Positions 8,092 to 17,228 are shown, counted from the first letter of the stretch. The stretch: 64,000 nt of DNA from Massilia sp. 9I (GCF_902506415.1 NZ_LR733275.1:2643795-2707794), one strand, 5' to 3'. The notes: generated from the sequence alone by a model not told the origin. Numbers and translations are program-made.

Positions 8092-8814
8092 TCATGCCAG
8101 GTACTGGCCGCCATTGACATCGAAGGTGGCGCCCGTGATGAAGCCTGCATCTTTGCCTGCCAGGAACGCGACCATGCGCCCGATATCGGCCGGGGCGCCC
8201 AGGCGTCCAACCGGGATCGCGGCCACGATCGCCTGCAGCAGCTCGGGACGGACCTCCGCCACCATCGCGGTGTCGCAGTAGCCGGGCGCCACCGCATTCA
8301 CGGTGACGCTGCGGGCGGCGTTTTCGAGCGCCAGCGCCTTGGTGAAGCCGAGGATGCCCGCCTTGGCGGCCGCATAATTGCACTGCCCCGCCTGGCCCTT
8401 GCGGCCATTCACCGAACTGATGTTCACGATGCGGCCGAAGCGCCGTTCGCGCATGCCCTCGATGACCTGGCGCGTGACGTTGAACATCGAACCCAGGTTG
8501 GTGTGCATCACGCGCCACCATTGCTCCTCGCTCATCTTGTGGAACATCGCGTCGGCCGTGATGCCCGCGTTGTTGACCAGGATGTCGACCGGCCCGAGTT
8601 CGGCGCCGACACGGGCGACGCCGTCGCGGCTGGCCGCGGCGTCGGCGACATCCCAGCGGTACACGGCAATGCCGGTCTCCTGCGCCATGCGGCGCGCCCC
8701 CGCCTCGTCATGGTGATAGGTCGCCGCTACCCGGCAGCCTGCCTCGCGCAGCGCCTCGGCGATGGCCAGCCCCAGGCCGCGGGTCCCGCCGGTGACCAGT
8801 GCAATCCGTTCCAT
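8092..8814 (-). CDS. phaB: Acetoacetyl-CoA reductase (PhaB type), SDR family
   Basis: Short-chain dehydrogenase of 240 aa that reduces acetoacetyl-CoA to (R)-3-hydroxybutyryl-CoA with NADPH, the second step of polyhydroxybutyrate synthesis. Visible motifs: TGGTRGLG (cofactor loop), NNAG, catalytic Ser in NISSVNGRKGQ and YAAAK (Tyr/Lys). The string SVNGRKGQAGQCNYAAAK is characteristic of PhaB rather than FabG. The start at 8814 follows AAGGAG; upstream in-frame codons run into the exporter permease gene. It lies 28 bp downstream of the exporter permease, as the last gene of the run usp-usp-hlyD-rbbA-permease-phaB. No phaA or phaC is present in the window. PHB synthesis as an electron sink under oxygen limitation would fit the context (inference). 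Confidence 0.87.
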   Translation of the reverse strand: MERIALVTGGTRGLGLAIAEALREAGCRVAATYHHDEAGARRMAQETGIAVYRWDVADAAASRDGVARVGAELGPVDILVNNAGITADAMFHKMSEEQWWRVMHTNLGSMFNVTRQVIEGMRERRFGRIVNISSVNGRKGQAGQCNYAAAKAGILGFTKALALENAARSVTVNAVAPGYCDTAMVAEVRPELLQAIVAAIPVGRLGAPADIGRMVAFLAGKDAGFITGATFDVNGGQYLA

Positions 8815-8842
8815 GTTCTCTCCTTGTCCTTGGTTGGTGATC

Positions 8843-9964
8843 TCAGCCCTGCCGCATGGCGCTGCCAAAGCGCGCCAGCGCCAGCCCGAACAGCGCGGCG
8901 CCGATCGCGGCCAGTGCCAGGAACGGCCGCCAGACGACGTCCTTCCCGGCGCCGCGGAACAGGATGGCCTGGCTCAGCTCGACGAAATGGGTGGTTGGCG
9001 CCAGCAGCATCGCCTCGCGCAGCAGCCAGGGAATGCTTTCGCGCGGCGTGGTTGCGCCGGACAGCATCTGCAGCGGCAGCAGCACCAGGATGACCAGCAG
9101 GCCGAACTGCGGCATGCTGCGGGCGACGGTCGCCATCAGGATGCCCAGCGACGTGACGGCGAACAGGTGCAGGGCCGCGCCCGCGGCGAACAGCGGGATC
9201 GTTCCCTGGATGCCGATATGCAGCAGCGCCTGCAGGATACCCAGCAGGGCAAGCAGCGCCGCCAGCAACACCACCGTCCCCATCGACCACTGCTTGGCGA
9301 GCATGATTTCGGCAGCGCTGACCGGCATCACCAGCAGGTGTTCGATGGTGCCGTGCTCGCGCTCGCGGATCAGGGCGGCGCCTGCCAGGATCACGCCCAG
9401 CATGGTGATGTTGTTCACCAGTTCCATCAGGCCTCCGAACCAGGCCGGCGCCAGCGCGGGATTGAAGCGCGCGCGCATCGTCAGCTCGACCGGGACCGGC
9501 GCCGCCGTACGCACGCCCTGCAGGTAAGTCGCAATCTCTCCCACGGCAATCTGCTGGACGTAGCTGCTGCCCGTGAATGCCTGGCTCATGCGCGTCGCGT
9601 CCACGTTCAGCTGCAGCTCGGCGGGACGTCCCGCCAGCACGCGGCGCTGGAAACCGGCCGGGATGACCAGCACGAAGGTCGCCATCCCGCGATCCAGGCG
9701 CGCGTCGGCCTGCACCAGCGAGATCGGCTCAGGCGCGAGGAACTGCGGCGGCGAGAAGGCGCTGCGCAGGCGCAGCGACAGCGGCGAACCGTCCTCGTCG
9801 ACGATGGCCAGCGCGGCCCGCGCCAGTGTGTCAGGCTGGGCGGTGGCGGCGATGTACACGGCGCCGCTGAAGGTGTATACGATCAGCAGCAGCATGACCG
9901 GATCGCGCACCAGGCTCCACCATTCCTTGATGCCGAGGCGCCAGACCTTGCGCAGCGAGACCAT
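8843..9964 (-). CDS. ABC-2 type exporter permease (YhhJ-like)
   Basis: 373-aa inner-membrane permease of the ABC-2 (DrrB/YhhJ) type. It has one N-terminal membrane helix (residues about 22-45), a large extracytoplasmic domain to about residue 175, then five hydrophobic segments in the C-terminal half. The conserved EREHGTIEHLLVMP stretch after the second helix is a family hallmark. It starts 2 bp after the RbbA-like ATPase stop, so the two are co-translated. With the HlyD-like protein it mirrors the Escherichia coli yhiI-rbbA-yhhJ set. Substrate unknown. Confidence 0.88.
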   Translation of the reverse strand: MVSLRKVWRLGIKEWWSLVRDPVMLLLIVYTFSGAVYIAATAQPDTLARAALAIVDEDGSPLSLRLRSAFSPPQFLAPEPISLVQADARLDRGMATFVLVIPAGFQRRVLAGRPAELQLNVDATRMSQAFTGSSYVQQIAVGEIATYLQGVRTAAPVPVELTMRARFNPALAPAWFGGLMELVNNITMLGVILAGAALIREREHGTIEHLLVMPVSAAEIMLAKQWSMGTVVLLAALLALLGILQALLHIGIQGTIPLFAAGAALHLFAVTSLGILMATVARSMPQFGLLVILVLLPLQMLSGATTPRESIPWLLREAMLLAPTTHFVELSQAILFRGAGKDVVWRPFLALAAIGAALFGLALARFGSAMRQG

Positions 9965-9966
9965 GT

Positions 9967-12693
9967 TCAGCGCTCCTGCTTGGGCAAGGCCGCGATCGCG
10001 AGGCAGAGGATGACCGGGAGCGCCGCCAGCAGGGCCGCGATGTCGCCGGCCAGTTCACGCAGCCCGAGCGCCTTGCCGAACACGCCGCGGCTGATGGTCA
10101 GCATGTGCGAGGCCGGGTAGGCTTCGCCGATCGCGCGTGCGGCCCCCTCCAGCGCAGCCACGGGATTGATCAGGCCGGCGTACTGGATGGCCGGGATCAT
10201 GGTGCCGATCATGGTGAAGAAGATCGCCGCGATCTGGCTGCGGGTAAAACTCGACGCCAGCAGGCCGATGCCGGTCGAGCAGAAGGCATAGGCCAGCGCC
10301 GCCGCGGCCAGTGTCGCGAAACTCCCGGTAAGCGGCACCTGGAACAGCGTCACCGCCAGCAGCACCATCAGGAGGAAGTTAAGCATCGCCAGCACCACAT
10401 AGGGAGCCTGCTTGCCGAGCAAGAATTCGCTGCGCCGCACCGGTGTTACGTAGAGGTTCACGATCGACCCCATTTCCTTCTCGCGCACGACGGCCAGCGC
10501 CGCCTGCATCGCCGGCATCATCAGCAATAGCAGCGCCATGATCCCCGGCACCATCGCCGGCAGGCTGCGCACGTCCGGGTTGTAGCGGAAACGCGTCTCC
10601 ACCGAGACGGGGGGCGTGGGAGGTGTGACGCCTGCCTGCCGCATCCGGGCCGCCAGCCATTGCTGGTGCATCCCCTGCAGGTAGCCTTGTACCGTTTCAG
10701 CGCGCATCGGCATGGCGCCGTCGATCCAGGCTCCGACCTGGGCCGGGCGGCCGGCCGCGGCGGCGCGCGCGAAACCGGCCGGGATTTCCAGCGCCAGCGC
10801 CAGTTCGCCCGAGCGCAGCCGGCGGTCCATGTCGGCGTCGTCCAGCAACGCCGGGCGTTCGACGAACCAGCGCGAGCCCGACAGGTTGAGCGCGTAGTCG
10901 CGGCTGAGCGAGGTCTGGTCGCGGTCCAGCACCGCGTAGCGCAGGTCCTCGACATCCATGCTGATGCCATAGCCGATCACCACCATCAGCAGGAGCGAAC
11001 CGAGCAGCGCGAGCGTGGCCCGCACCGGATCGCGGCGCAGCTCGAGCGACTCGCGCCAGCAGTAGCTGCCGGCGCGCCGCCACCAGCCCCCTGCTCCGCG
11101 CCGCGCGCCGGCGCCATGCGTGTCAGGTGGCGGCGCTGCGGGCGCCGCCGCTTCGCCGCCGGCCTCGCGCAGCCACCCGATGAATGCCTGCTCCAGGCTG
11201 TCCGCGCCGCGCTCCCGGCGCAGGGCTTCCGGTGTGCCGCTGGCCAGCACCCTGCCCGCATGCATCAGCGCCACCCGGTCGCAGCGTTCGGCTTCGTTCA
11301 TGAAATGGGTGGAAATGAAGATCGTGACGCCGTCGTCGCGCGCCAGGCGCAGCATCTCGGCCCAGAAGCCGTCGCGCGCGACCGGGTCGACGCCGGAGGT
11401 CGGTTCATCGAGGATCAGCAGTTCGGGGCCATGCACCATGGCTACCGCCAGCGACAGGCGCTGGCGCATGCCCAGCGGCAGGCGGCCGGGCAAGGCGTCG
11501 AGCACGCCCTCCAGCCCGAAGCGCTGCGCGGCGTCGGCGCAGCAGGCCTGCACGCGCGCCTCCGGCAGGTCGAACAGGCGCGCGTGCAGCAGCAGGTTCT
11601 GGCGCACGCTCAGCTCCTGGTACAGCGAAAAACCCTGGGACATGTACCCGACGCGCAGGCGCGCGGCGCGCGCGCGGCCGCTGGCCGGCTCGCCGAACAG
11701 GAGCGCCGTGCCCCCGCTGGGTGCGAGCAGGCCGGACAGCATCTTCATGGTGGTGGTCTTGCCGCAGCCGTTGGAACCGATGAAGCCGAAGATCTCGCCG
11801 CGCCCGATGCTGAAGCTGACGTCCTGCACCGCGGCGAAATCGCCGAAGCGGCGCGACAGGCCGCGCGCCTCGACCGCGGGAGCGCCGCCGGGCGCCGGCG
11901 CGGGCCGGGCGGCCGCCAAAGGCCGGTAGCCGGCGCGCCGCTGCGCCGGCAGTAGCGCAACGAAGGCCTGCTCCAGGGTGGTGCTGCGGGTGCGCTCCAG
12001 CAGCCCCTGCGGCGTGTCCGCCGCCAGCACCCGTCCGGCGTCGAGGGCGACCAGCCAGTCGAAGCGGCGCGCCTCGTCCATGTAGGCGGTGGCGACCAGT
12101 ACGCTCAGCCCGGGACGCTGGCTCCGGATGGCGGCGATCAGGTCCCAGAACTGGGCGCGCGCCAGCGGATCGACCCCGGTGGTCGGCTCGTCCAGGATGA
12201 GCAAGTCGGGCTCGTGGATCAGGGCGCAGCACAGGCCCAGCTTCTGTTTCATGCCGCCCGACAGCTGGCCGACCGGACGACCGAGGAAGGGATGCAGGCC
12301 GGTACTGCGGGTCAGCATGTCGATCCGGGCGCGCCGCTCGGCCGGGGCCTGCCCGAACAGGCGTGCGAAGAACTGCAGGTTTTCCTCGACCGACAGGCTC
12401 GGGTACAGGTTGCGACCCAGTCCCTGCGGCATATAGGCGATGCGGGGACAGGCCCGGCGCCGGAACGCGCCATCGGCCATGTCCCCCCCCAGCACCCGCA
12501 CGCGGCCCGCGCGGATGCGGCGCGCGCCGGCCAGCACCGCCAGCAGGCTCGATTTGCCGACGCCGTCGGGGCCGATCAGGCCCACCATGCGTCCGGCCGG
12601 CAAGTCCAGGTCGATCCCGTCGAGGGCGACCGCCCCGCGATAGCGCAGCGCCAGCCCGGACAGCTGCGCGACCGGCGCCGGCTCCGTTGTCAC
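9967..12693 (-). CDS. RbbA-like ABC exporter: two ATPase domains fused to an ABC-2 permease
   Basis: 908-aa fusion. NBD1 (about 8-240) has Walker [10 protein letters not shown] at 41-49, signature LSGGM and Walker [17 protein letters not shown]2 (about 275-510) has Walker [10 protein letters not shown] and Walker [14 protein letters not shown], but its signature is the unusual LPLGMRQRL. An ABC-2 permease domain follows (about 550-905) with [14 protein letters not shown]. This architecture is that of RbbA/YhiH, once described as a ribosome-associated ATPase but organised as a half-exporter with YhhJ. The start is GTG 12693, overlapping the hlyD stop (GTGA). The substrate is unknown; related operons are often annotated as drug or multicopper-stress exporters. 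Confidence 0.9.
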   Translation of the reverse strand: MTTEPAPVAQLSGLALRYRGAVALDGIDLDLPAGRMVGLIGPDGVGKSSLLAVLAGARRIRAGRVRVLGGDMADGAFRRRACPRIAYMPQGLGRNLYPSLSVEENLQFFARLFGQAPAERRARIDMLTRSTGLHPFLGRPVGQLSGGMKQKLGLCCALIHEPDLLILDEPTTGVDPLARAQFWDLIAAIRSQRPGLSVLVATAYMDEARRFDWLVALDAGRVLAADTPQGLLERTRSTTLEQAFVALLPAQRRAGYRPLAAARPAPAPGGAPAVEARGLSRRFGDFAAVQDVSFSIGRGEIFGFIGSNGCGKTTTMKMLSGLLAPSGGTALLFGEPASGRARAARLRVGYMSQGFSLYQELSVRQNLLLHARLFDLPEARVQACCADAAQRFGLEGVLDALPGRLPLGMRQRLSLAVAMVHGPELLILDEPTSGVDPVARDGFWAEMLRLARDDGVTIFISTHFMNEAERCDRVALMHAGRVLASGTPEALRRERGADSLEQAFIGWLREAGGEAAAPAAPPPDTHGAGARRGAGGWWRRAGSYCWRESLELRRDPVRATLALLGSLLLMVVIGYGISMDVEDLRYAVLDRDQTSLSRDYALNLSGSRWFVERPALLDDADMDRRLRSGELALALEIPAGFARAAAAGRPAQVGAWIDGAMPMRAETVQGYLQGMHQQWLAARMRQAGVTPPTPPVSVETRFRYNPDVRSLPAMVPGIMALLLLMMPAMQAALAVVREKEMGSIVNLYVTPVRRSEFLLGKQAPYVVLAMLNFLLMVLLAVTLFQVPLTGSFATLAAAALAYAFCSTGIGLLASSFTRSQIAAIFFTMIGTMIPAIQYAGLINPVAALEGAARAIGEAYPASHMLTISRGVFGKALGLRELAGDIAALLAALPVILCLAIAALPKQER

Positions 12694-13820
12694 GGCCGGC
12701 TCCGCAGCGCCAGCTGTGGCGGCCAGGGACTATTGCGGTCGAGCCTGATCCAGGCCACGCCCGGCACACCGGCCTTGACCTGGCTGGCATATCGCTCCAG
12801 CACGCCGCGATCGACCTGGGCCTTGACCCGGAACATCAGCTTCTGCCGCTCGCTGGCGGTCTCGACGGATTTGGGCGTGAACTGGGCCACGCTCGCGACA
12901 AAGGTCACCGTGGCCGGCAGCACATAGCCGGGAGCCGCGTCCAGCTGCAGCCTCACCTCGCTCCCGAGGGCGACGCGGCCGGCCGCCGTCTCGGGGATGA
13001 AAAAGCTCATGAAGACGTCGGTGAGGTCGACCAGGTTCAGCACCTTGCCGCCGCTGCCCAGCACCTCGCCCGGCTGGGCCACGCGGTACTGGATCCGGCC
13101 GGCGCGCGGCGCCACCAGCACGCTGTCGCGCAGGTCGGCGTCGATGCGCGCGGTGGTCGCCGCCGCCGCGGCCACGGCAGAGCGCGCTCCCACCACCTGG
13201 GTCTGCGCCGCCTCCACCGCGGCGCGCGCGGCGTCCTGCTGCGCGCGGGCGGCGCTCAGGGCCGCTTCCGCGCCGCGCATGCGGGCCTCGCTGTCGTCCA
13301 GCTCCTGCACCGCCACCGCGCCGGCCGCGGCCAGCGTGGTGGCGCGCTTCAGGCGCCGCGCCGTCGCGTCGAGCTCGGCCTGGCGCTGGAGCACGACGGC
13401 GCCGGCCGCCGCCTCGTCGCTGCGCCGCATCGCCAGTTGCGCAAGCGCGCCGGCAACCGCGTCGCGCGCCTGCTGCTCGCGCGCCCGGGCTTCGTCGCGC
13501 TGGGCCTGGAGCGACTGCAGGTCCATCCGCGCCAGCACCTGCCCTGCGCGCACAAGGTCGCCCTCGTCGACCAGCACCTCGCGAAGGCGGCCGGGAGACT
13601 TGGTCGCGATGTCGACCTCGGTGGCTTCGATGCGCCCGTTCCCGCTGACAAAACTGGGGCCGGGCCCCTGGGGCTGCGACCGGCGCCAGGCCTGCGTTCC
13701 CCCGATCGCGAGCGCGAGGACCAGCAGCACGCCGCCGGCGCGCCACCAGCGCTTGCGGCTTGCGCCCGCCGACGGCGTGGCACGCCGCCCTTCCACCGCC
13801 ATGCCGTCGTCACGCTTCAT
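12690..13820 (-). CDS. HlyD-family periplasmic adaptor protein (YhiI-like)
   Basis: Membrane-fusion subunit (376 aa) that links the inner-membrane exporter to an outer-membrane channel. It has one N-terminal anchor helix (about residues 28-45, [17 protein letters not shown]), a lipoyl/barrel-sandwich half ([19 protein letters not shown]...[18 protein letters not shown]), a long alanine-rich coiled-coil hairpin (about 95-215) and the second lipoyl half ([20 protein letters not shown]). Start ATG 13820 overlaps the upstream usp stop (ATGA), and its own stop overlaps the rbbA start, so usp, hlyD and rbbA are tightly coupled. No TolC-like gene is in the window. Confidence 0.92.
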   Translation of the reverse strand: MKRDDGMAVEGRRATPSAGASRKRWWRAGGVLLVLALAIGGTQAWRRSQPQGPGPSFVSGNGRIEATEVDIATKSPGRLREVLVDEGDLVRAGQVLARMDLQSLQAQRDEARAREQQARDAVAGALAQLAMRRSDEAAAGAVVLQRQAELDATARRLKRATTLAAAGAVAVQELDDSEARMRGAEAALSAARAQQDAARAAVEAAQTQVVGARSAVAAAAATTARIDADLRDSVLVAPRAGRIQYRVAQPGEVLGSGGKVLNLVDLTDVFMSFFIPETAAGRVALGSEVRLQLDAAPGYVLPATVTFVASVAQFTPKSVETASERQKLMFRVKAQVDRGVLERYASQVKAGVPGVAWIRLDRNSPWPPQLALRSRP

Positions 13821-14317
13821 GAAGCCGCTTCGGCGGGGCAACTGCGCGCCAGCGCTTCGGCCGGCGTGGTGGCGCGCGGCGGACGCAGGACCATCACCGG
13901 CACCGGCGCGGACGCGAGTACGGCCTGCGTCACGCTCCCCGCGAGCAGCAGGCTGACACCGCGCCGACCGTGCGAGGCCATGAAAATCAGGTCGCAGGCC
14001 TGCTCGCGCGCCGTGTCCACGATCGTCTCGGCCGGATAATAGGACAGCTTCGCCAGCGCAGTGCAGGCGATCCCGGCGGCGCGCACCTGTGCGGCGACCG
14101 CCTCCACCATGGTCCGCGCATGGTCCAGCAGCACGTCGGCCTGGGGGCCGGGATCGACCAGCATGGCGCCTTCGATCGACGGCAATACGGTCTCCGGTAC
14201 CGCGACCGACAGAGTCAGGATCTCGGCTCCGCAGGCCCGGGCCAGTTCGATCGCCGCCGGCACGGCGTGTCCGGCGACGGGCGAACCGTCGGTCGGGAGC
14301 AGGATGCGTTTGTACAT
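13817..14317 (-). CDS. Universal stress protein, single domain
   Basis: 166-aa UspA protein: MYKRILLPTDGS start, ATP-loop ASHGRRGVSLLLAGSVT (G-2x-G-9x-G-S variant with the first Gly replaced by Ala) and the C-terminal VPVMVLRPP strand. The start at 14317 has AAGGAG 6 nt upstream. About 24 residues follow the usual fold end ([18 protein letters not shown]), likely disordered. Encoded directly before and overlapping hlyD, 24 bp after another usp, so stress signalling and an exporter share one transcript. Role within that operon is unknown. Confidence 0.9.
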   Translation of the reverse strand: MYKRILLPTDGSPVAGHAVPAAIELARACGAEILTLSVAVPETVLPSIEGAMLVDPGPQADVLLDHARTMVEAVAAQVRAAGIACTALAKLSYYPAETIVDTAREQACDLIFMASHGRRGVSLLLAGSVTQAVLASAPVPVMVLRPPRATTPAEALARSCPAEAAS

Positions 14318-14341
14318 GATCTTCTCCTTTTGCATGTGCGC

Positions 14342-14779
14342 CTAGCGATGCACCATGACCGGAATCGCGCTGTGGACCAGCACCTTCTGTGTTTCGCTGC
14401 CCAGCAGGAGTCCGGCGATGCCCTTGCGGCCATGCGACGCCATGACGATCATGTCGCAGCCCCGTTCGCGCGCGGTGGCGATGATGGCCTCGTGCGGACT
14501 GTCCGACACGACCTGCGCCATGGTGCAGCTCACCCCGGCATTGCGCGCAGTCGCTGCGATCTCGCCGAGCAGGCGCTGCGCCCGCGCCTGGACTGCCGTT
14601 TCGTATTGCTGGCGGGTCTGCTCGATCATCTCGGTACTCGCCGTCAACGCATGGAATTCGGGAATGGCGGTCATCGCCACCACCTCGGCCCCGACGGCCC
14701 TGGCAAAGTCGACACCCGCCAGAATGGCATGCCGGGAAGCTTCAGATCCGTCGGTGGGGAGCAGGATTCGCTGGTACAT
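14342..14779 (-). CDS. Universal stress protein, single domain
   Basis: 145-aa UspA protein starting MYQRILLPTDGSEASRHA and ending PVMVHR. Nucleotide loop ASHGRKGIAGLLLGSETQ matches x-2x-G-9x-G-S, as in many ATP-binding Usp proteins. A long helix (about residues 50-80) precedes the loop. It is the promoter-proximal gene of the minus-strand run usp-usp-hlyD-rbbA-permease-phaB. An FNR-like half-conserved box (14834-14847) lies 55 bp upstream of the ATG. It is closer to the usp at 13817 than to the tandem proteins, suggesting local duplication. Confidence 0.92.
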   Translation of the reverse strand: MYQRILLPTDGSEASRHAILAGVDFARAVGAEVVAMTAIPEFHALTASTEMIEQTRQQYETAVQARAQRLLGEIAATARNAGVSCTMAQVVSDSPHEAIIATARERGCDMIVMASHGRKGIAGLLLGSETQKVLVHSAIPVMVHR

Positions 14780-14833
14780 GACAATCTCCGTGAAGTGTTG
14801 ACAGCAGTGTGTAGCGGCGCATCAATAATTTGT

Positions 14834-14847
14834 ATGACCCAGATCAA
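14834..14847. promoter_or_regulatory. FNR/Anr-like box ATGAC-CCAG-ATCAA
   Basis: One full half-site (ATCAA) and a weaker one (ATGAC in place of TTGAT), with 4-nt spacing. It lies 55 bp upstream of the minus-strand usp and about 220 bp upstream of the plus-strand usp at 15067, within a 287-bp divergent intergenic region. Weakest of the four sites; supported mainly by its position. Confidence 0.5.
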
Positions 14848-15066
14848 ATATCTACAAATTGACTGTAAAACTGCGATGCACACTCTCCGGCCAGGCTGCA
14901 CAATCTTAGGTACACGACGCGGCCGGCAAGCGACGCAATGTGCGCGCATGATGGGTGCATGCATCGGTGAAGGTCCGCCAGTCACGCCAAGCCGCAATGT
15001 CGGCGAACGCCCTGGGCTCGCGTCCGGAACAGGTACTTGTGCCGCATATTCGGAAAGGAACAGAAC

Positions 15067-15579
15067 ATGTTCATCGAACGGGTTTGCATCGCCAGCGATG
15101 GCTCGGACCTGGCAGTGCGCGCCGCGCAGATGGGCGTCCTGCTGGCGCGCTCGGGCGCCGGCCGCATACTGGCGGTGGCGGTCGCCCAGCCGCACTTTTC
15201 TGCGCCGGATGGCGCCACGCCTCTGCCTGATGCGCAGAGTGAACTGGAGCGGGCGCGCGCCGCAGCCCAGGCCCATGCTGCGACGATATTGCGCATCGCT
15301 CGGGACGAGGGTGTCAGCTGCGACATCGAAACGCCATTGTCGTCGACGCCAGGCGTCGAGATCGTCCGGCTGGCGCAGGAATATGGCTGCGACTTGATCG
15401 TGATGGGCACGCATGGCCGCAACGACGCCGCGCCCCGCTTTGCCGGCAGTGTCGCCCAGTACGTGCTGGCATGGTCGCCCATTCCCGTGCTACTGCTGCG
15501 CGACCCGCGCGACGCGGCTCCACCTGACTATCGGGAAAGAGAAGCCAGCCAGGCAACACGGACGGTGGCCGGGAAATGA
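15067..15579 (+). CDS. Universal stress protein, single domain
   Basis: 170-aa UspA protein (MFIERVCIASDGSDLAVRAA). Nucleotide loop GTHGRNDAAPRFAGSVAQ fits G-2x-G-9x-G-S well. The start at 15067 follows AAGGAA 7 nt upstream; a GTG further up gives a poorer site. About 20 residues of charged, probably disordered tail follow the fold. It is divergent from the usp-exporter operon and convergent with the alcohol dehydrogenase, whose stop is 1 bp away. Likely part of the same oxygen-responsive set, but the nearest FNR-like box is distant. Confidence 0.9.
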   Translation: MFIERVCIASDGSDLAVRAAQMGVLLARSGAGRILAVAVAQPHFSAPDGATPLPDAQSELERARAAAQAHAATILRIARDEGVSCDIETPLSSTPGVEIVRLAQEYGCDLIVMGTHGRNDAAPRFAGSVAQYVLAWSPIPVLLLRDPRDAAPPDYREREASQATRTVAGK

Positions 15580-15580
15580 T

Positions 15581-16636
15581 TCAGGGCACGATGGCGACCT
15601 TTAGGACGCCATCCGTCTGGCTGGCGAAGAGCGCATAGGCCTCTTCGATGCGCGCAAGCGGGAACCGGTGCGTAACGAGCAGGCGCAGGTCGAGGCGGCC
15701 GGAAGCGAGCGTGTTCATCAGGCGCTGCATGCGGTGCTTGCCGCCGGGGCACAAAGTGGTGATGATCTTGTGGTCGCCCAGGCCGGCAGCGAACGCATCC
15801 AGCGGCAAGCTCAACTTGCCGGAGTAGACCCCGAGGCTGGACAGGGTCCCCCCGGGGCGCAGCGCGCGCAGGCAGCTTTCAAATGTCTGCTGGGTACCGA
15901 GCGCTTCGATGGTCACATCGGCGCCGCGTCCGTCGGTCAGGCGCAGGATTTCGTCGACCGGGTCTGTTTGCCTGAAATCGATGACGTGGTCGGCGCCCAG
16001 TGTTCTGGCCATGGCCAGCCGCTCGGGCACCGTGTCGACAGCGATGATGCGGCTGGCGCCGCGCAGGCGCGCACCCGCCGTCGCGCACAGGCCGATCGGC
16101 CCCTGGGCGAAGACCGCAACGGTGTCGCCGATGCGGATGCCGCCGTTCTCGGCGCCGCCGAAGCCGGTACTCATGATGTCGGGACACATCAGGACCTGCT
16201 CGTCGCTCAGGCCGTCGGGAATCGGCGCCAGGTTCGCCATCGCGAAGGGCACGCGCACATATTCCGCCTGGCAGCCGTCGATCGTGTTGCCGAAGCGCCA
16301 GCCACCCATGGCGTGTCCACCACACTGGGACTGGTGCGCTTCGAGGCAGGAGTGGCATTGGCCGCAGGGCGTGATGGCCCCGACCACGACCCGTTGGCCG
16401 ATCTCGTAGCCGGCCACCCCCGCACCGAGCTCCGCGATGACGCCCACCGGCTCGTGGCCGATCGTGAGGCCCGGCTGGACCGGGTATTCGCCCTTCAGGA
16501 TATGAACATCGGTGCCACAGATCGTGGTCATCGTCACCTTGACCACCGCTTCGCCGGGTCCGGCCTGGGGTACCGGTTTGCGCTCGAGTGCGATGCGCCC
16601 GGGACCGGTGAACACTGCTGCATCCATCATCTGCAT
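15581..16636 (-). CDS. Zinc-dependent alcohol dehydrogenase (MDR superfamily)
   Basis: 351-aa medium-chain dehydrogenase that oxidises or reduces an alcohol/carbonyl pair with NAD(P). Catalytic zinc ligands are seen in TTICGTDVH (Cys) and GHEPVG (His-Glu); the structural zinc loop is complete, CGQCHSCLEAHQSQC. The Rossmann loop GPIGLCATAGARLRG is followed by Asp in AVDTVPERL, which favours NAD over NADP. The pattern GCQAEYVRVP and DIMSTGFGGAENG resembles isopropanol/threonine dehydrogenase relatives. The start at 16636 has GGAGG 9 nt upstream. An FNR-type box sits 102 bp upstream. A fermentative or redox-balancing role under low oxygen is inferred; the true substrate is unknown. Confidence 0.9.
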   Translation of the reverse strand: MQMMDAAVFTGPGRIALERKPVPQAGPGEAVVKVTMTTICGTDVHILKGEYPVQPGLTIGHEPVGVIAELGAGVAGYEIGQRVVVGAITPCGQCHSCLEAHQSQCGGHAMGGWRFGNTIDGCQAEYVRVPFAMANLAPIPDGLSDEQVLMCPDIMSTGFGGAENGGIRIGDTVAVFAQGPIGLCATAGARLRGASRIIAVDTVPERLAMARTLGADHVIDFRQTDPVDEILRLTDGRGADVTIEALGTQQTFESCLRALRPGGTLSSLGVYSGKLSLPLDAFAAGLGDHKIITTLCPGGKHRMQRLMNTLASGRLDLRLLVTHRFPLARIEEAYALFASQTDGVLKVAIVP

Positions 16637-16737
16637 ACGATTTTCCTCCACCTTGCGCCCACACGCGGTGCGTCTGGGGCAAGACACGCCAGCATTTGAG
16701 TGAACGAGCAGTCTGCTTCCTTCGCTAGGAAATGTAT

Positions 16738-16751
16738 TTGATATAAGTCAA
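16738..16751. promoter_or_regulatory. FNR/Anr-type box TTGAT-ATAA-GTCAA
   Basis: Nine of ten conserved bases match the FNR/Anr dyad, with correct 4-nt spacing. It lies 102 bp upstream of the alcohol dehydrogenase ATG, in the gap to the tRNA operon. Regulation by an oxygen-sensing FNR-family protein is inferred; no fnr-like gene is in the window. Confidence 0.65.
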
Positions 16752-16775
16752 ATTGCGGGAGGAACAAAGGGAGTG

Positions 16776-16810
16776 AACAAAAAAATAGCCTTCTGAAACA
16801 GAAGGCTATT
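16776..16810 (-). terminator. Rho-independent terminator of the pgsA-tRNA operon
   Basis: A 12-bp perfect stem (AATAGCCTTCTG / CAGAAGGCTATT) with a 3-nt loop is followed on the minus strand by a run of T. It lies 39 bp downstream of the tRNA-Cys 3' end. Confidence 0.9.
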
Positions 16811-16848
16811 TGATCGTTATCAATCCCCTGATGGGGAAAGAGATATGC

Positions 16849-16922
16849 TGGAGGCGAGGACGGGAGTCGAACCCGTCTAGACGGCTTTGCAGGCCGCTGC
16901 ATAACCGCTTTGCTACCTCGCC
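16849..16922 (-). tRNA. tRNA-Cys (GCA)
   Basis: 74-nt cloverleaf including an encoded CCA. Acceptor GGCGAGG pairs with CCTCGCC, discriminator U, anticodon GCA in loop CTGCAAA, T-loop GGTTCGACTCC. Last gene of the pgsA-tRNA-Gly x4-tRNA-Cys run. Confidence 0.97.
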
Positions 16923-16997
16923 AGATTTCATCTTAGCTGAGCTGACCCGGCCGGTTATGTGCCGAATCAACCGAGAAGTAAACGTCTTCTCTAAATT

Positions 16998-17073
16998 TGG
17001 AGCGGGAGAAGAGTCTCGAACTCTCGACCTCAACCTTGGCAAGGTTGCGCTCTACCAACTGAGCTACTCCCGC
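16998..17073 (-). tRNA. tRNA-Gly (GCC), copy 4 of 4 in transcription order
   Basis: 76-nt cloverleaf with encoded CCA; acceptor GCGGGAG/CTCCCGC, anticodon GCC in loop TTGCCAA, T-loop GTTCGAG. Appears identical to the three copies upstream. Followed 75 bp later by tRNA-Cys. Confidence 0.97.
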
Positions 17074-17101
17074 ATTGGAGTACAACGTGTCGTAAAACCT
17101 T

Positions 17102-17177
17102 TGGAGCGGGAGAAGAGTCTCGAACTCTCGACCTCAACCTTGGCAAGGTTGCGCTCTACCAACTGAGCTACTCCCGC
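17102..17177 (-). tRNA. tRNA-Gly (GCC), copy 3 of 4
   Basis: Same 76-nt sequence as its neighbours, GCC anticodon, encoded CCA. Separated from copy 4 by 28 bp. Confidence 0.97.
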
Positions 17178-17228
17178 ATTGGAGTCTTACTGCTTACTAC
17201 GCCTGGCGCCAGTTCGCTTGGGGCAAAC

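Noticed and set aside
12363..14039. 558-codon plus-strand frame opposite hlyD/usp
   Set aside because: Runs across three recognised minus-strand genes and encodes only low-complexity Arg/Ala/His sequence.
1..16840. Genomic island inserted at the tRNA-Cys/tRNA-Gly cluster
   Set aside because: The accessory block ends next to tRNA genes, but I see no integrase, no direct repeat of a tRNA end, and no change in base composition. The left border is outside the window.
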